A stretch of 64,000 nucleotides of DNA, taken from the NCBI RefSeq assembly GCF_011947265.1, contig NZ_JAATHD010000002.1:186001-250000 (forward strand), written 5' to 3'. Below are positions 23,993-32,604 of the stretch, piece after piece (position 1 is the first letter of the stretch; each line of letters starts with the position of its first letter). The translations under genes were made by a program, and so were the position numbers. A model generated the notes under the pieces. The model searched no databases. It saw only the letters and a list, made by a program, of their open reading frames with translations, and had not been told where the DNA came from. The stretch comes from Paenibacillus sp. HB172176 (GTDB lineage Bacteria; Bacillota; Bacilli; Paenibacillales; Paenibacillaceae).

Positions 23993-25252
23993 ATGCGCAG
24001 AAAATCATTATGGATTTCATTATTCTGTATTCTTGCGATTATAGCGGCGACAGGCATATATATACTGGTTCAGCCGAAGCTGACAGGGCTGTTTCAAGAC
24101 GGAGCGGATAGCGGCAGCCATTCAGCCTCGGCTGCGCAAACCTCCAGTACCGGGCCAACGTCTTCAGCCACGCCGTCGCCGACAGTAGAAACAGAGCCGC
24201 CGCAGCCGAAATTCGCGGATGCGGTATGGATGGCCGTCGGCGATATTATGAGTCATTCTCCGGAATTGCCCGCCGCTTACGATCCCGAGTCGAAAAGCTA
24301 TCATTTCGACCCCTTTTTCGAGGACATCGCTCCCCTCTTCGAGGATGCGGATTGGCAGATGGCGAATATGGAGACGCCCATTGCCGGACAATCCTTCGGC
24401 TATTCCGGATATCCGACCTTCAATGCTCCGATTGAGCTTGCAGAAGCGGTGAAGAGAGCCGGCTTCAACATCCTCTCGACTGCCAATAATCATACGATGG
24501 ACAAAGGTGCGCAAGGAGCTTTGAACACGCTGGACAATTTGCGGGGACTCGGCTTCCTGACCGTGGGCACGCATCAATCCGCGGAGGATCGGGACAAGCT
24601 CGTCCTGTCGGAGAAGAATGGCATCAAAATGGGCCTGCTCGCTTACACATACGGCACAAACGGCATTCCTATTGGGGAGGATAAGCCATATTTGGTCGAT
24701 TTGATAGATGAAGAGAAAATCAAATCGGATATTGAACGATTGAAAGAAGCAGGAGCAGATCTCGTTACCGTCTCCTTGCATTTCGGTATTGAATATCAAA
24801 CGATGCCCAGCGATGAGCAGAAGCGGCTGGCAAGATCGCTTGTCGCCGCAGGCGCCGATATTATCGCCGGCTCTCATCCTCACGTTATCCAGCCGTATGA
24901 GGTTGTAGATACCGTCGACGAAAAGGGCGAACCGAAAAAAGCGCTCATTATCTATTCAATGGGCAACTTCCTGTCGAACCAAAGAGGCAACTCCAAGGAT
25001 TACGGCGTTATCTTCAAGGTGCGTATACGCAAAAATTTAACCGAAGGCCTGACGGAGCTTGCCGATATTGAAGCGATTCCAACCTGGGTTCATCGCTACA
25101 AACCGGATAAGAACTATCGATACCGCATACTCCCCGTCGAGAAGACGCTTGCAGAGCAGAGCGATCCGCTGCTGGGTCAAGCCGATTATGCTGCGTTGGA
25201 GCAGAACTATACCATGCTGGAGGATCGCTTGCAAGCGTTAATGAAACAATAA
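23993..25252 (+). CDS. CapA-family (PGA_cap) membrane-anchored metallophosphatase-like protein
   Basis: 419 aa. A single N-terminal membrane anchor (about 6-27) is followed by a Ser/Thr/Pro-rich linker to about 75 and a CapA domain: WMAVGDIMSHSPEL (start of domain), NMETPI, TANNHTMDKGAQG, SLHFGIEYQ, GSHPHVIQPYE, IYSMGNFLSNQ. The His/Asp/Asn pattern is that of calcineurin-like enzymes; CapA takes part in poly-gamma-glutamate export, but lone homologues are common with unknown role. No capB/capC nearby. 41 bases after the pseudouridine synthase gene. Confidence 0.85.
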   Translation: MRRKSLWISLFCILAIIAATGIYILVQPKLTGLFQDGADSGSHSASAAQTSSTGPTSSATPSPTVETEPPQPKFADAVWMAVGDIMSHSPELPAAYDPESKSYHFDPFFEDIAPLFEDADWQMANMETPIAGQSFGYSGYPTFNAPIELAEAVKRAGFNILSTANNHTMDKGAQGALNTLDNLRGLGFLTVGTHQSAEDRDKLVLSEKNGIKMGLLAYTYGTNGIPIGEDKPYLVDLIDEEKIKSDIERLKEAGADLVTVSLHFGIEYQTMPSDEQKRLARSLVAAGADIIAGSHPHVIQPYEVVDTVDEKGEPKKALIIYSMGNFLSNQRGNSKDYGVIFKVRIRKNLTEGLTELADIEAIPTWVHRYKPDKNYRYRILPVEKTLAEQSDPLLGQADYAALEQNYTMLEDRLQALMKQ

Positions 25253-25268
25253 TCGCGACAAAATGATA

Positions 25269-25306
25269 GAAGGAGCCTGGCCGCAGTGATGCGAACAGGC
25301 TCCTTC
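25269..25306. terminator. Hairpin between capA-like gene and marR-like gene
   Basis: Perfect 11-bp stem (25269-25279 with 25296-25306) and 16-nt loop between convergent genes. No long T run on either side; likely serves both directions at moderate strength. Confidence 0.55.
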
Positions 25307-25311
25307 TCGGT

Positions 25312-25725
25312 TCAAGCATTGGCAACCTTACCCAGCAAATACACAAGAAGCTGCTGATTATGCGAGGATATCCGGTCAAGCGATTGTTCAATAATCTGGT
25401 TTCGAATCGTTCGACCCCGGGCAGCCTCGGTCTTCCCTTTGCCGGTTACCGAAATCCATACAATTCTGCGGTCATGCTCGTCTCTGGTTCGAGCAATCAG
25501 CTCATTGCGTTCCATTCTGTCCAGAATCGTCGTAATGGCTGCCGGAGTTGTCGACAAATATTGGATAAGATCCGATGGCTTCATTTGCTCGGAATCAAGC
25601 AGCAGCTCCAGCACGTTCAATTGTCCCTCCGTAAGCGGAGCGAGCGACTGCTCCAAATTCATCTTCCAATCTCTTGAAAGCTTTGTCCAAACTTTAGTGA
25701 AATCCTCAGAATGCAACGCCTCCAC
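25312..25725 (-). CDS. MarR-family transcriptional regulator
   Basis: 137 aa, winged helix. TEGQLNVLELLLDSEQMKPSDLIQYLSTTPAAITTILDRMERNELIARTRDEHDRR contains the recognition helix and wing (about 33-88) typical of MarR. The longest frame starts with GTG at 25725 and a weak GAGAGCGG ribosome site; a TTG three codons later is another option. Divergent from the germination operon; its ligand and targets are not evident. Confidence 0.85.
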   Translation of the reverse strand: MEALHSEDFTKVWTKLSRDWKMNLEQSLAPLTEGQLNVLELLLDSEQMKPSDLIQYLSTTPAAITTILDRMERNELIARTRDEHDRRIVWISVTGKGKTEAARGRTIRNQIIEQSLDRISSHNQQLLVYLLGKVANA

Positions 25726-25758
25726 CCGCTCTCTGTCCGAATTCGATCTTCTATGTCT

Positions 25759-25767
25759 ATTATACCA
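25759..25767 (-). promoter_or_regulatory. Extended -10 promoter of the marR-like gene
   Basis: Minus strand TGGTATAAT: a perfect -10 box (25764-25759) with the upstream TGn extension; the -35 region is poor. The rest of the 303-base gap to 26028 holds AT-rich sequence and a candidate sigma-G promoter. Confidence 0.5.
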
Positions 25768-25904
25768 ATTGAAAATGTCGAATAAAAGGTTAATGCAATT
25801 AATAGTTTGCGCTATTAATCGCCAGAATACTAAGGAATATGACAGAAAAAGACATCTGTAGCATTCTCAAACATGATGAAACAGCCGCTGAAACGACTTG
25901 ACCT

Positions 25905-25934
25905 GAGAGATGATGCGGCGACGCATACATAATA
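25905..25934 (+). promoter_or_regulatory. Candidate sigma-G promoter of the germination operon
   Basis: CATAATA at 25928-25934 fits the sigma-G -10 consensus (CATWHTA); 18 bases upstream GAGAG (25905-25909) is a partial -35 match. gerA operons are forespore-expressed, which makes this reading plausible. Confidence 0.35.
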
Positions 25935-26028
25935 AAGACTCCAGTTAGCCAAATTATGGACATGGCACTTTCAGCAGACGAAGCCCGGGCAATGGCAGCA
26001 TACATTCATCATCAAGGAGGACGGCGGC

Positions 26029-27579
26029 ATGTTTTTTGGCAAATCAGGCTCCGGCAAGAAGCAGCAACACAAAAGCGTTGTGCGCGCAGGCGGTCAAAAC
26101 CGCCATCCCGAAAAGGCATTTGCCCATTCTCTGAAAACCAATCTGGATTACGTGAGGGAGCATCTGCGTCAATGCTCCGATCTTGAAATCAGGCCGTTTG
26201 GCAGTCCGCTTGCTCCAGATGTTACAATGTCTCTCGTTTATATTAGCGAGCTCGTTGATGAGGCAAAGCTGAATGAATATATCCTGCGGCCGCTTATGTC
26301 AACCCTGTTGCAAACAGAAGCGCGCAGCGACGAGCTTGTTCATGTTATTCACGAGCGTGTTATCGAGGTCGGCGCCGCTTACATCACCGAGGACATCGAA
26401 GCCAGCATGCTTCAATTGTTGGATGGCTATTGTCTCCTGCTCATGCAAGAGGCCGCCAGCGGCTTGCTGATTAACATCGGCATCAAGGAGGGGCGACAGG
26501 TTAGCGAGCCGACAACGCAAACCGTGTTAAGAGGGCCTCAACAAAGCTTTAACGAAAATTTGAGCACCAACATCCACCTCATTCGGCAAATCATTAAATC
26601 TCCTGAATTAAAAATCGAGAATATGGAGGTTGGCCGTCAGACGCGCACACAGTTAGCCATTCTGTACATGCAGGGCATTGCGGAGATGTCAACAATCGAA
26701 AAAGTTAGAAAGCGCATCGCGGACATTCAGGTCGAAAGCGTGCTGGAGAGCGGTTATATTGAAGCACTCATACAAGATAACGTCTACAGCCCCTTTCCTA
26801 CGATTATGAACTCTGAACGCCCGGATGCCATTGCGGGCGGACTGCTGGAGGGACAAATCGCGATTCTTGTAGACGGAACACCGTTTGTGCTGCTGGCGCC
26901 TATTACACTGTTCCAGTTATTCCAGACGCCGGAGGATTATTACAACCGGTTCGATATCGCCTCCTTTCTGCGTCTGATCCGTTTTACTGCATTTTTCATT
27001 TCCATCATGCTTCCTTCTCTCTATATCGCCGTCACGACCTTTCACCAGGAAATGCTGCCCACCACCCTCCTGATTACGCTTGCGGCGCAACGAGAGGGCA
27101 TTCCCTTCCCTGGGCTGGTGGAGGCTTTGCTGATGGAGCTGACCTTCGAGGTGCTGCGGGAGGCTGGCGTGCGAATGCCGCGCGCGATCGGACCCGCCAT
27201 CTCTATTGTAGGCGCACTCGTTCTTGGACAAGCGGCGGTTGACGCAGGCATCGTATCCGCAGGCATGGTAATGGTGGTTTCCTTTACCGCGATTTGCAAC
27301 TTTGTTATTCCTCAGTTCAATGTTGCGATTTCCGCCCGATTGATTCGCTTTGTATTTATGCTGCTTGCAGGCGTATTTGGCTTTATGGGCATCGTGGCGG
27401 GCTTTCTTGCCATGCTGATTCATTTGGCGGGCATCGAATCATTTGGCGTGCCTTATATGACGCCGCTAGCGCCGTTTAACCTGCCCAGCATGAAGGACAA
27501 TATATTGCGCGCTCCGCTGCGAAGCTTATTGAAAAAAAATGCTCAAAACGTTATTAATCGCAGCAGCAAACAGGAATAG
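26029..27579 (+). CDS. gerKA: Spore germination receptor subunit A (GerA/GerKA family)
   Basis: 516 aa. A soluble N-terminal half with a Lys/Gln-rich start, conserved NLIRQIIKSPEL-like and QTRTQLAILYMQGIA segments, and a C-terminal half with about five membrane segments from residue 300 on (ASFLRLIRFTAFFISIMLPSLYIAV). Acts in the spore inner membrane as part of a nutrient germinant receptor. First of three genes in the order A-C-B. RBS AAGGAGGA before ATG 26029. Confidence 0.92.
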   Translation: MFFGKSGSGKKQQHKSVVRAGGQNRHPEKAFAHSLKTNLDYVREHLRQCSDLEIRPFGSPLAPDVTMSLVYISELVDEAKLNEYILRPLMSTLLQTEARSDELVHVIHERVIEVGAAYITEDIEASMLQLLDGYCLLLMQEAASGLLINIGIKEGRQVSEPTTQTVLRGPQQSFNENLSTNIHLIRQIIKSPELKIENMEVGRQTRTQLAILYMQGIAEMSTIEKVRKRIADIQVESVLESGYIEALIQDNVYSPFPTIMNSERPDAIAGGLLEGQIAILVDGTPFVLLAPITLFQLFQTPEDYYNRFDIASFLRLIRFTAFFISIMLPSLYIAVTTFHQEMLPTTLLITLAAQREGIPFPGLVEALLMELTFEVLREAGVRMPRAIGPAISIVGALVLGQAAVDAGIVSAGMVMVVSFTAICNFVIPQFNVAISARLIRFVFMLLAGVFGFMGIVAGFLAMLIHLAGIESFGVPYMTPLAPFNLPSMKDNILRAPLRSLLKKNAQNVINRSSKQE

Positions 27580-27612
27580 TCCGGTCGCAGCCGCGAGAAA
27601 GGAGAATGCCTC

Positions 27613-28836
27613 TTGCGTCGAATTATGCTGATCGTTTGCAGCTTCCTCCTACTAGCAATTCCGCTTGGCGGTTGCTGGAACAGAGTGGAGTTAAATGAAA
27701 TTGGCATCATTTCCGCTACGGCCGTCGATTGGGATAAGGACAAGTGGATTGTGTCCTATCAGTTGGTCATCCCGCAGGCCATTTCCGCCCAGAGCGGAAG
27801 TTCCTCTATCGGCGACGCCCCCGTCAATGTCTTTTCCACGGAAGGTAAAAGCATACGCAAGTCGATTGGGAACGCCAGCCGCGAAATGTCGCGAAAGCTT
27901 TATTTCGCCCATAACCAAATTATCGTGGTCGGCGAGGCCGCCGCCAAGAAAGGAATTTCTACCATCCTTGAAATCTACATGCGAAATACGGATGCACGCG
28001 AGACTGTATCCATGTTTATTGCAAAGGGTCGAGCAAGGACTATTATCGAGCAACTGCTTCCCATTGAGAAAATTCCGGGAACGGCGGTGCAGCGTTTGGT
28101 TGAGAACGAGGAGGAAAGCAGCTCTCTCTATCCGGATATGACGATGTATCGGATTTTGCTCGATTTGCTCGGTCCCGGTCAGGCTACCGGCATTCCCGAA
28201 CTGATGATTGCCGGCTCCAATCAGAAGCTTAATTCGGTCGACGCATTGAAGGAAACCTTCACCAGCGCCAAAATCAAGCTGGGGAAGCTCGCCATCATTT
28301 CCGGCGACAAGCTTGCGGGCTGGCTGACTCAGAAGGAGGCGGCAGGCGCAATGTGGCTGGCTAATAAGGTGAAGCGGGTCACGATCCAATACAACTGCTC
28401 GGACAATGAGAATACGCCCGATTATTCCGCCGTTATCGTCGAAAAAGCGAAAATCGAACGTAAGATAGAGCGGAAGCCGGACGGTCGACTCCTCATGCAC
28501 CTTTCCGTAAATGCGCAAGGAACGATGCTGGAGTATGCATGCTCTAATGATTTGGAGAAGCCGCAGCCATTGAAGCAGGAGGAGGCGCGTATCGCCGAGG
28601 AAATCAAAGGCGAGATGGAGCAGAGCTGGCAAGCTGTTCGCAATTTGAAAGCCGATATTGTTGGCTTTGGAACGATCCTGCATCGATCCTCTCCCAAACA
28701 ATGGAAGGAGCTTAAACAGGATTGGAATGAGCATTTCGCAAATATTGAATTGGACATCAAGGTGAAATTCAAGCTGGCCCGCATCGGCTTCAGCAATCGC
28801 GATTTCAAGGAAACGCAGAAAAAGAGCCGTAGCTGA
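27613..28836 (+). CDS. gerKC: Spore germination receptor lipoprotein subunit C (Ger(x)C family)
   Basis: 407 aa. Lipoprotein signal with lipobox IPLGGC (Cys21), then WNRVELNEIGIISATAVDWD, the usual Ger(x)C opening. The C-terminal domain (PKQWKELKQDWNEHFANIELDIKVKFKLARIG) is also characteristic. Anchored on the outer face of the spore inner membrane. Start is TTG 27613, chosen because AAGGAG is eight bases upstream; ATG 27625 is possible. Lies 33 bases after gerKA. Confidence 0.92.
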   Translation: MRRIMLIVCSFLLLAIPLGGCWNRVELNEIGIISATAVDWDKDKWIVSYQLVIPQAISAQSGSSSIGDAPVNVFSTEGKSIRKSIGNASREMSRKLYFAHNQIIVVGEAAAKKGISTILEIYMRNTDARETVSMFIAKGRARTIIEQLLPIEKIPGTAVQRLVENEEESSSLYPDMTMYRILLDLLGPGQATGIPELMIAGSNQKLNSVDALKETFTSAKIKLGKLAIISGDKLAGWLTQKEAAGAMWLANKVKRVTIQYNCSDNENTPDYSAVIVEKAKIERKIERKPDGRLLMHLSVNAQGTMLEYACSNDLEKPQPLKQEEARIAEEIKGEMEQSWQAVRNLKADIVGFGTILHRSSPKQWKELKQDWNEHFANIELDIKVKFKLARIGFSNRDFKETQKKSRS

Positions 28837-28884
28837 AGAGAAGCGCGAGCATCACGTACGTATGAAGAGAGGAGGGCAACAAAC

Positions 28885-29985
28885 GTGATTCGGAATGTCA
28901 AAATCGGCAAATTTCAGCTTGTCGTCATGATTCTTTTGTTTGAGATCGGCAGTACCCCTCTTTTTGAGCTGGGTATTGAGGCCAAGCAGGATTCCTGGCT
29001 GGCTATGGCTGCGGGAGCGATCATTGGGGGCGTATTTCTGTGGATGCTGTTGACCATTCAGGGCCGCTCGCCGGACGCCGATCTGCCGGAGCTGTACAGA
29101 CAACTATTCGGCAAGTGGCTCGGCTTTGCTCTTGCTCTGCCACAGGGATTCATATTCGCTTACGAATCCATGCGCAATGTCCGGGACTTCGGCGAGTTGA
29201 CCGTTATGACCATTCTGAACAAAACACCGGAATGGAGCATCAAGCTGTTAATTATTTCACTGGCAGTTTATGCGATCTGGAAAGGCGCCGAGGTGTTCTT
29301 CAGGCTCGCAGAGCTATTGTTTCCTATCGTTTTATGCAGTTATTTGCTTATTATTTTACTGCTTTTTCAAGCAGGGCTCATCGATTTTCATCGCTTGCAG
29401 CCCATTATGAGCGATGGCATCCGACCGATTCTCCATGCCGCCGTGCCGGAAATTGTCTCGTTTCCCTTTGCCCAAATGCTGACCTTTCTGATGTTCTGGA
29501 AGTATATTAAGCCCGCTGCAGCCGCAGCCAAATCAACCTTCAGCGCCTATTCCATTGTTTCGCTGTTTCTTGTTTTTATGAACATGATCATTATGTCCGT
29601 TCTGGGACCGGCGCTTGCGGGCTACAGCATGATTCCCTTTCTGGAGGTCGTGCAGCTTATCAAGCTGGCCGATTTTCTGGAGCGACTGGATGTGGTCGTA
29701 ACCGTCCTGCTCATTATCGGCCTGTTCGTCAAGCTGTCCCTGCTGATGCTGGCGTCTGTGCTCGCGCTTAGCGCTTTGCTCAAAATTCCTTATAAAACAT
29801 GCACCGTTATCATTGCCCCGCTCATCTTTGGCGCATGCTTCCTCGAGCCCAACAACACCGTGCATCTCTGGATCGGGCTAAAGATCGTGATTCGGTATGT
29901 CACCCCTGCTCAGATGGCAGTGCTGGCTTGTGCGTTTCTGATCGGTTTTTTCCGCAGGGACAAGCAGCCAGGCAATGCGGCGTGA
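28885..29985 (+). CDS. gerKB: Spore germination receptor permease subunit B (GerAB family)
   Basis: 366 aa integral membrane protein with ten predicted hydrophobic segments, APC-transporter-like (Spore_permease). NVKIGKFQLVVMILLFEIGS at the N-terminus is typical. This subunit binds the germinant. GTG start at 28885 follows AGGAGGGC with seven-base spacing. Last gene of the operon, closed by a strong terminator at 30035-30089. Confidence 0.92.
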   Translation: MIRNVKIGKFQLVVMILLFEIGSTPLFELGIEAKQDSWLAMAAGAIIGGVFLWMLLTIQGRSPDADLPELYRQLFGKWLGFALALPQGFIFAYESMRNVRDFGELTVMTILNKTPEWSIKLLIISLAVYAIWKGAEVFFRLAELLFPIVLCSYLLIILLLFQAGLIDFHRLQPIMSDGIRPILHAAVPEIVSFPFAQMLTFLMFWKYIKPAAAAAKSTFSAYSIVSLFLVFMNMIIMSVLGPALAGYSMIPFLEVVQLIKLADFLERLDVVVTVLLIIGLFVKLSLLMLASVLALSALLKIPYKTCTVIIAPLIFGACFLEPNNTVHLWIGLKIVIRYVTPAQMAVLACAFLIGFFRRDKQPGNAA

Positions 29986-30034
29986 GCAACGGGGCATCTC
30001 CTCTATCCGGCGAATGAAATCGTTCGGTTTAATC

Positions 30035-30089
30035 AAAGACCCGTATCGGCTTGAGCATCCTGACGGGCTCATGCCGATACGGGTCTTTT
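30035..30089. terminator. Strong bidirectional terminator between germination operon and parC
   Basis: Perfect 16-bp stem (30035-30050 with 30073-30088), inner GAGC/GCTC pairing, T runs on both strands. Confidence 0.85.
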
Positions 30090-30129
30090 GGGAGACGATA
30101 TTAGAGGTGATCGAACGTCTAAATCCCGC

Positions 30130-32592
30130 CTAATCAGCCTTTTGATTAAGCTCGAACGGCGCTATGACAAAGGTCGAGACAATGCTCTCGCCCTTCTCGA
30201 GCGGGAACACTTGCTTGCCGATGGACTTGCGTTCTTCAATCGGAGCCTTCTCGGATTCCAAGATAAGTCTTCTGCCTTGAGAGGTAAGCGCTGCGATTTC
30301 GATGCCATCCGTGCAGTAATAACTTGCCGCCAAGGCGCTGCCATTGGAACGGACGCGCTTGCCTTCCTTGAACTCGAAGGTTTGCACGCCTTTGCCGCCC
30401 CTGCCTTGAATCGGATAATCAAGCAGCAGCGAGCGCTTCGCGTAGCCGATATCGGAAGCAACGAGAATCTCGCCCTCATCATCCGCTGCCCATAACGCGG
30501 CGACGACCTCATCGCCGTCCTTGAGTTGAACGCCTCTAACGCCTGATGCGACTCTGCCCATTGCATTGACCTCATTCTCGTTGAAACGTATGCACATGCC
30601 CGCCTTCGTCACAAGCAGAATTTGCTTATCGCCTCGACTTAAAGCGACTTCAATAATTTCGTCGCCAGCGCCTACCTTGCATGCCGCAACCGCCGTCGAT
30701 CGCGTAGTCGCGTATTCGGCCAGCTCCGTACGCTTCACTTGTCCGCGCTTCGTCACGAACACCAGCGATTGACCCGGCTCTTGAATATCCTTGATCGGCA
30801 TAGCCCTTACGATGCCGTCATCCTTCGGAAGCGGCACAATATTGACGATGGCGGTGCCGGTATCCTTCCATTTGAACTCGGGAATTTGATGCACGGGAAG
30901 CAGATAATATTGCCCCTTCTTCGTGAACAGAAGAATATTATCAATCGTGTTCACCTGCAACAGATTCGTAATGACATCGCCATCCTTCACTCCGCTGCTT
31001 CCCGGCTCTCCGCCGGATCGCGTGAAGGACAACATGCTTGTCCGCTTCATATAACCGTCATGGCTTAAAGTGACGAGCACATCCTCAGGCGCTACGAGAA
31101 CCTCCAGATTTACCTTCAGTTCTTCCACTTCGCCTTGAATATCCGATCTTCTGTCGATGCCGAAGCCATCTCGAATCACTGTCATTTCGTCCCGAATAAC
31201 GCCTAGCAGCTTCTTCTCGCTGTCGAGAATGGAGCGCAGGTAGGCGATGCGCTTCATCGTTTCCTTATGCTCTTTCTCCAAGGCGGTAATCTCCAGATTC
31301 GTCAGACGATAGAGCTGCAACGTCAGAATCGCGTCCGCCTGACGCTCGGAGAAGCCGTACTGTTCGATCAGATTGTTCTGAGCGTCCATCCGGTTCTTCG
31401 ACGCCTTGATCGTCGCAATGACTTCGTCCAGAATATTGAGCGCCTTCACAAGTCCTTCCACCACATGAGCGCGGTCTTCCGCTTTCTCGAGCTCATATTG
31501 CGTCCGGAAGGTGACGACCTCCTTCTGATGCTCAACATAAGCCGACAGCATCGCCTTCAAGCCAAGCTGCTGCGGCGCTTTATTCACAATCGCAACCATG
31601 TTGAAGTTGTAGGTAACCTGCAGATCCGTTTTTTTGAACAAATAGGCAAGTATCCCGTTCGCGTCAGCATCCTTCTTCAGCTCAACCACAATGCGCAGCC
31701 CCGCTCTGCCGCTCTCGTCCCTGACCTCGGCAATGCCTTCGACCTTCTTTTCGAGGCGAATCGTCTCCATCGCCGTCACCAGACGCGATTTCACAACCCC
31801 GTACGGAATTTCGGTAATGACAATCTGTTGCTTGCCGCCGCGAAGATCTTCAATAGCGGACTTCGAGCGCAGGAAAATCTTTCCCTTCCCCGTCGCATAG
31901 GCGTCTCGAATGCCGTCTTCGCCCATAATAAGGCCGCCCGTAGGGAAATCCGGTCCCTTCACGATGGTCATCAGCTCTTCGAGCGTCAGCTCTGGCTTCT
32001 TCATATAGGCGATGCAAGCATCGATAATTTCACGCAGATTATGCGGTGGAATCTCTGTAGCGAAGCCCGAGGAGATGCCGCTGACGCCGTTAACGAGCAA
32101 ATTCGGATATCTCGAGGGAAGCACGACGGGCTCCTTCGTCGTATTGTCGAAATTATCCTTGAACTGCACAGTGCGCTTATCGATATCGCGCAGCAGCTCC
32201 ATCGCAATCTTCGAGAGTCGCGCTTCGGTGTATCGCATCGCAGCCGCGGGATCATCATCCTGCGAGCCCCAGTTGCCGTGTCCGTCCACGAGCGGATGCG
32301 CCATCTTCCACGGCTGCGCCATGCGAACCATGCCTTCATAGATCGATGAATCGCCATGAGGATGATAATTGCCCATCACATCGCCGACAGTTTTAGCCGA
32401 TTTGCGATAGGGCTTGTCCGGATTGTTCCCGGCATCGTACATCGCGTACAGAATGCGTCGCTGCACCGGCTTGAGGCCGTCGCGAACATCCGGGATGGCA
32501 CGATCCTGGATAATATATTTCGAATAACGTCCAAAGCGGTCGCCGACAACCTCTTCCAGGAATGCCGGCAGAAACTGTTCAAGCATGCTCAT
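30130..32592 (-). CDS. parC: DNA topoisomerase IV subunit A
   Basis: 820 aa. Breaks and rejoins DNA for chromosome decatenation, with ParE. Catalytic Tyr121 in [11 protein letters not shown]; the quinolone-determining loop [10 protein letters not shown] has Ser82 and Glu86, the susceptible-type residues. C-terminal beta-pinwheel from about residue 500 carries QGRGGKG at 729-735, close to the GyrA box. Adjacency to parE (12-base gap) and the overall length favour ParC over GyrA, whose genes normally sit near the origin. RBS AAGGAGGAAA before ATG 32592. Confidence 0.9.
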   Translation of the reverse strand: MSMLEQFLPAFLEEVVGDRFGRYSKYIIQDRAIPDVRDGLKPVQRRILYAMYDAGNNPDKPYRKSAKTVGDVMGNYHPHGDSSIYEGMVRMAQPWKMAHPLVDGHGNWGSQDDDPAAAMRYTEARLSKIAMELLRDIDKRTVQFKDNFDNTTKEPVVLPSRYPNLLVNGVSGISSGFATEIPPHNLREIIDACIAYMKKPELTLEELMTIVKGPDFPTGGLIMGEDGIRDAYATGKGKIFLRSKSAIEDLRGGKQQIVITEIPYGVVKSRLVTAMETIRLEKKVEGIAEVRDESGRAGLRIVVELKKDADANGILAYLFKKTDLQVTYNFNMVAIVNKAPQQLGLKAMLSAYVEHQKEVVTFRTQYELEKAEDRAHVVEGLVKALNILDEVIATIKASKNRMDAQNNLIEQYGFSERQADAILTLQLYRLTNLEITALEKEHKETMKRIAYLRSILDSEKKLLGVIRDEMTVIRDGFGIDRRSDIQGEVEELKVNLEVLVAPEDVLVTLSHDGYMKRTSMLSFTRSGGEPGSSGVKDGDVITNLLQVNTIDNILLFTKKGQYYLLPVHQIPEFKWKDTGTAIVNIVPLPKDDGIVRAMPIKDIQEPGQSLVFVTKRGQVKRTELAEYATTRSTAVAACKVGAGDEIIEVALSRGDKQILLVTKAGMCIRFNENEVNAMGRVASGVRGVQLKDGDEVVAALWAADDEGEILVASDIGYAKRSLLLDYPIQGRGGKGVQTFEFKEGKRVRSNGSALAASYYCTDGIEIAALTSQGRRLILESEKAPIEERKSIGKQVFPLEKGESIVSTFVIAPFELNQKAD

Positions 32593-32604
32593 CGCATTTC
32601 CTCC

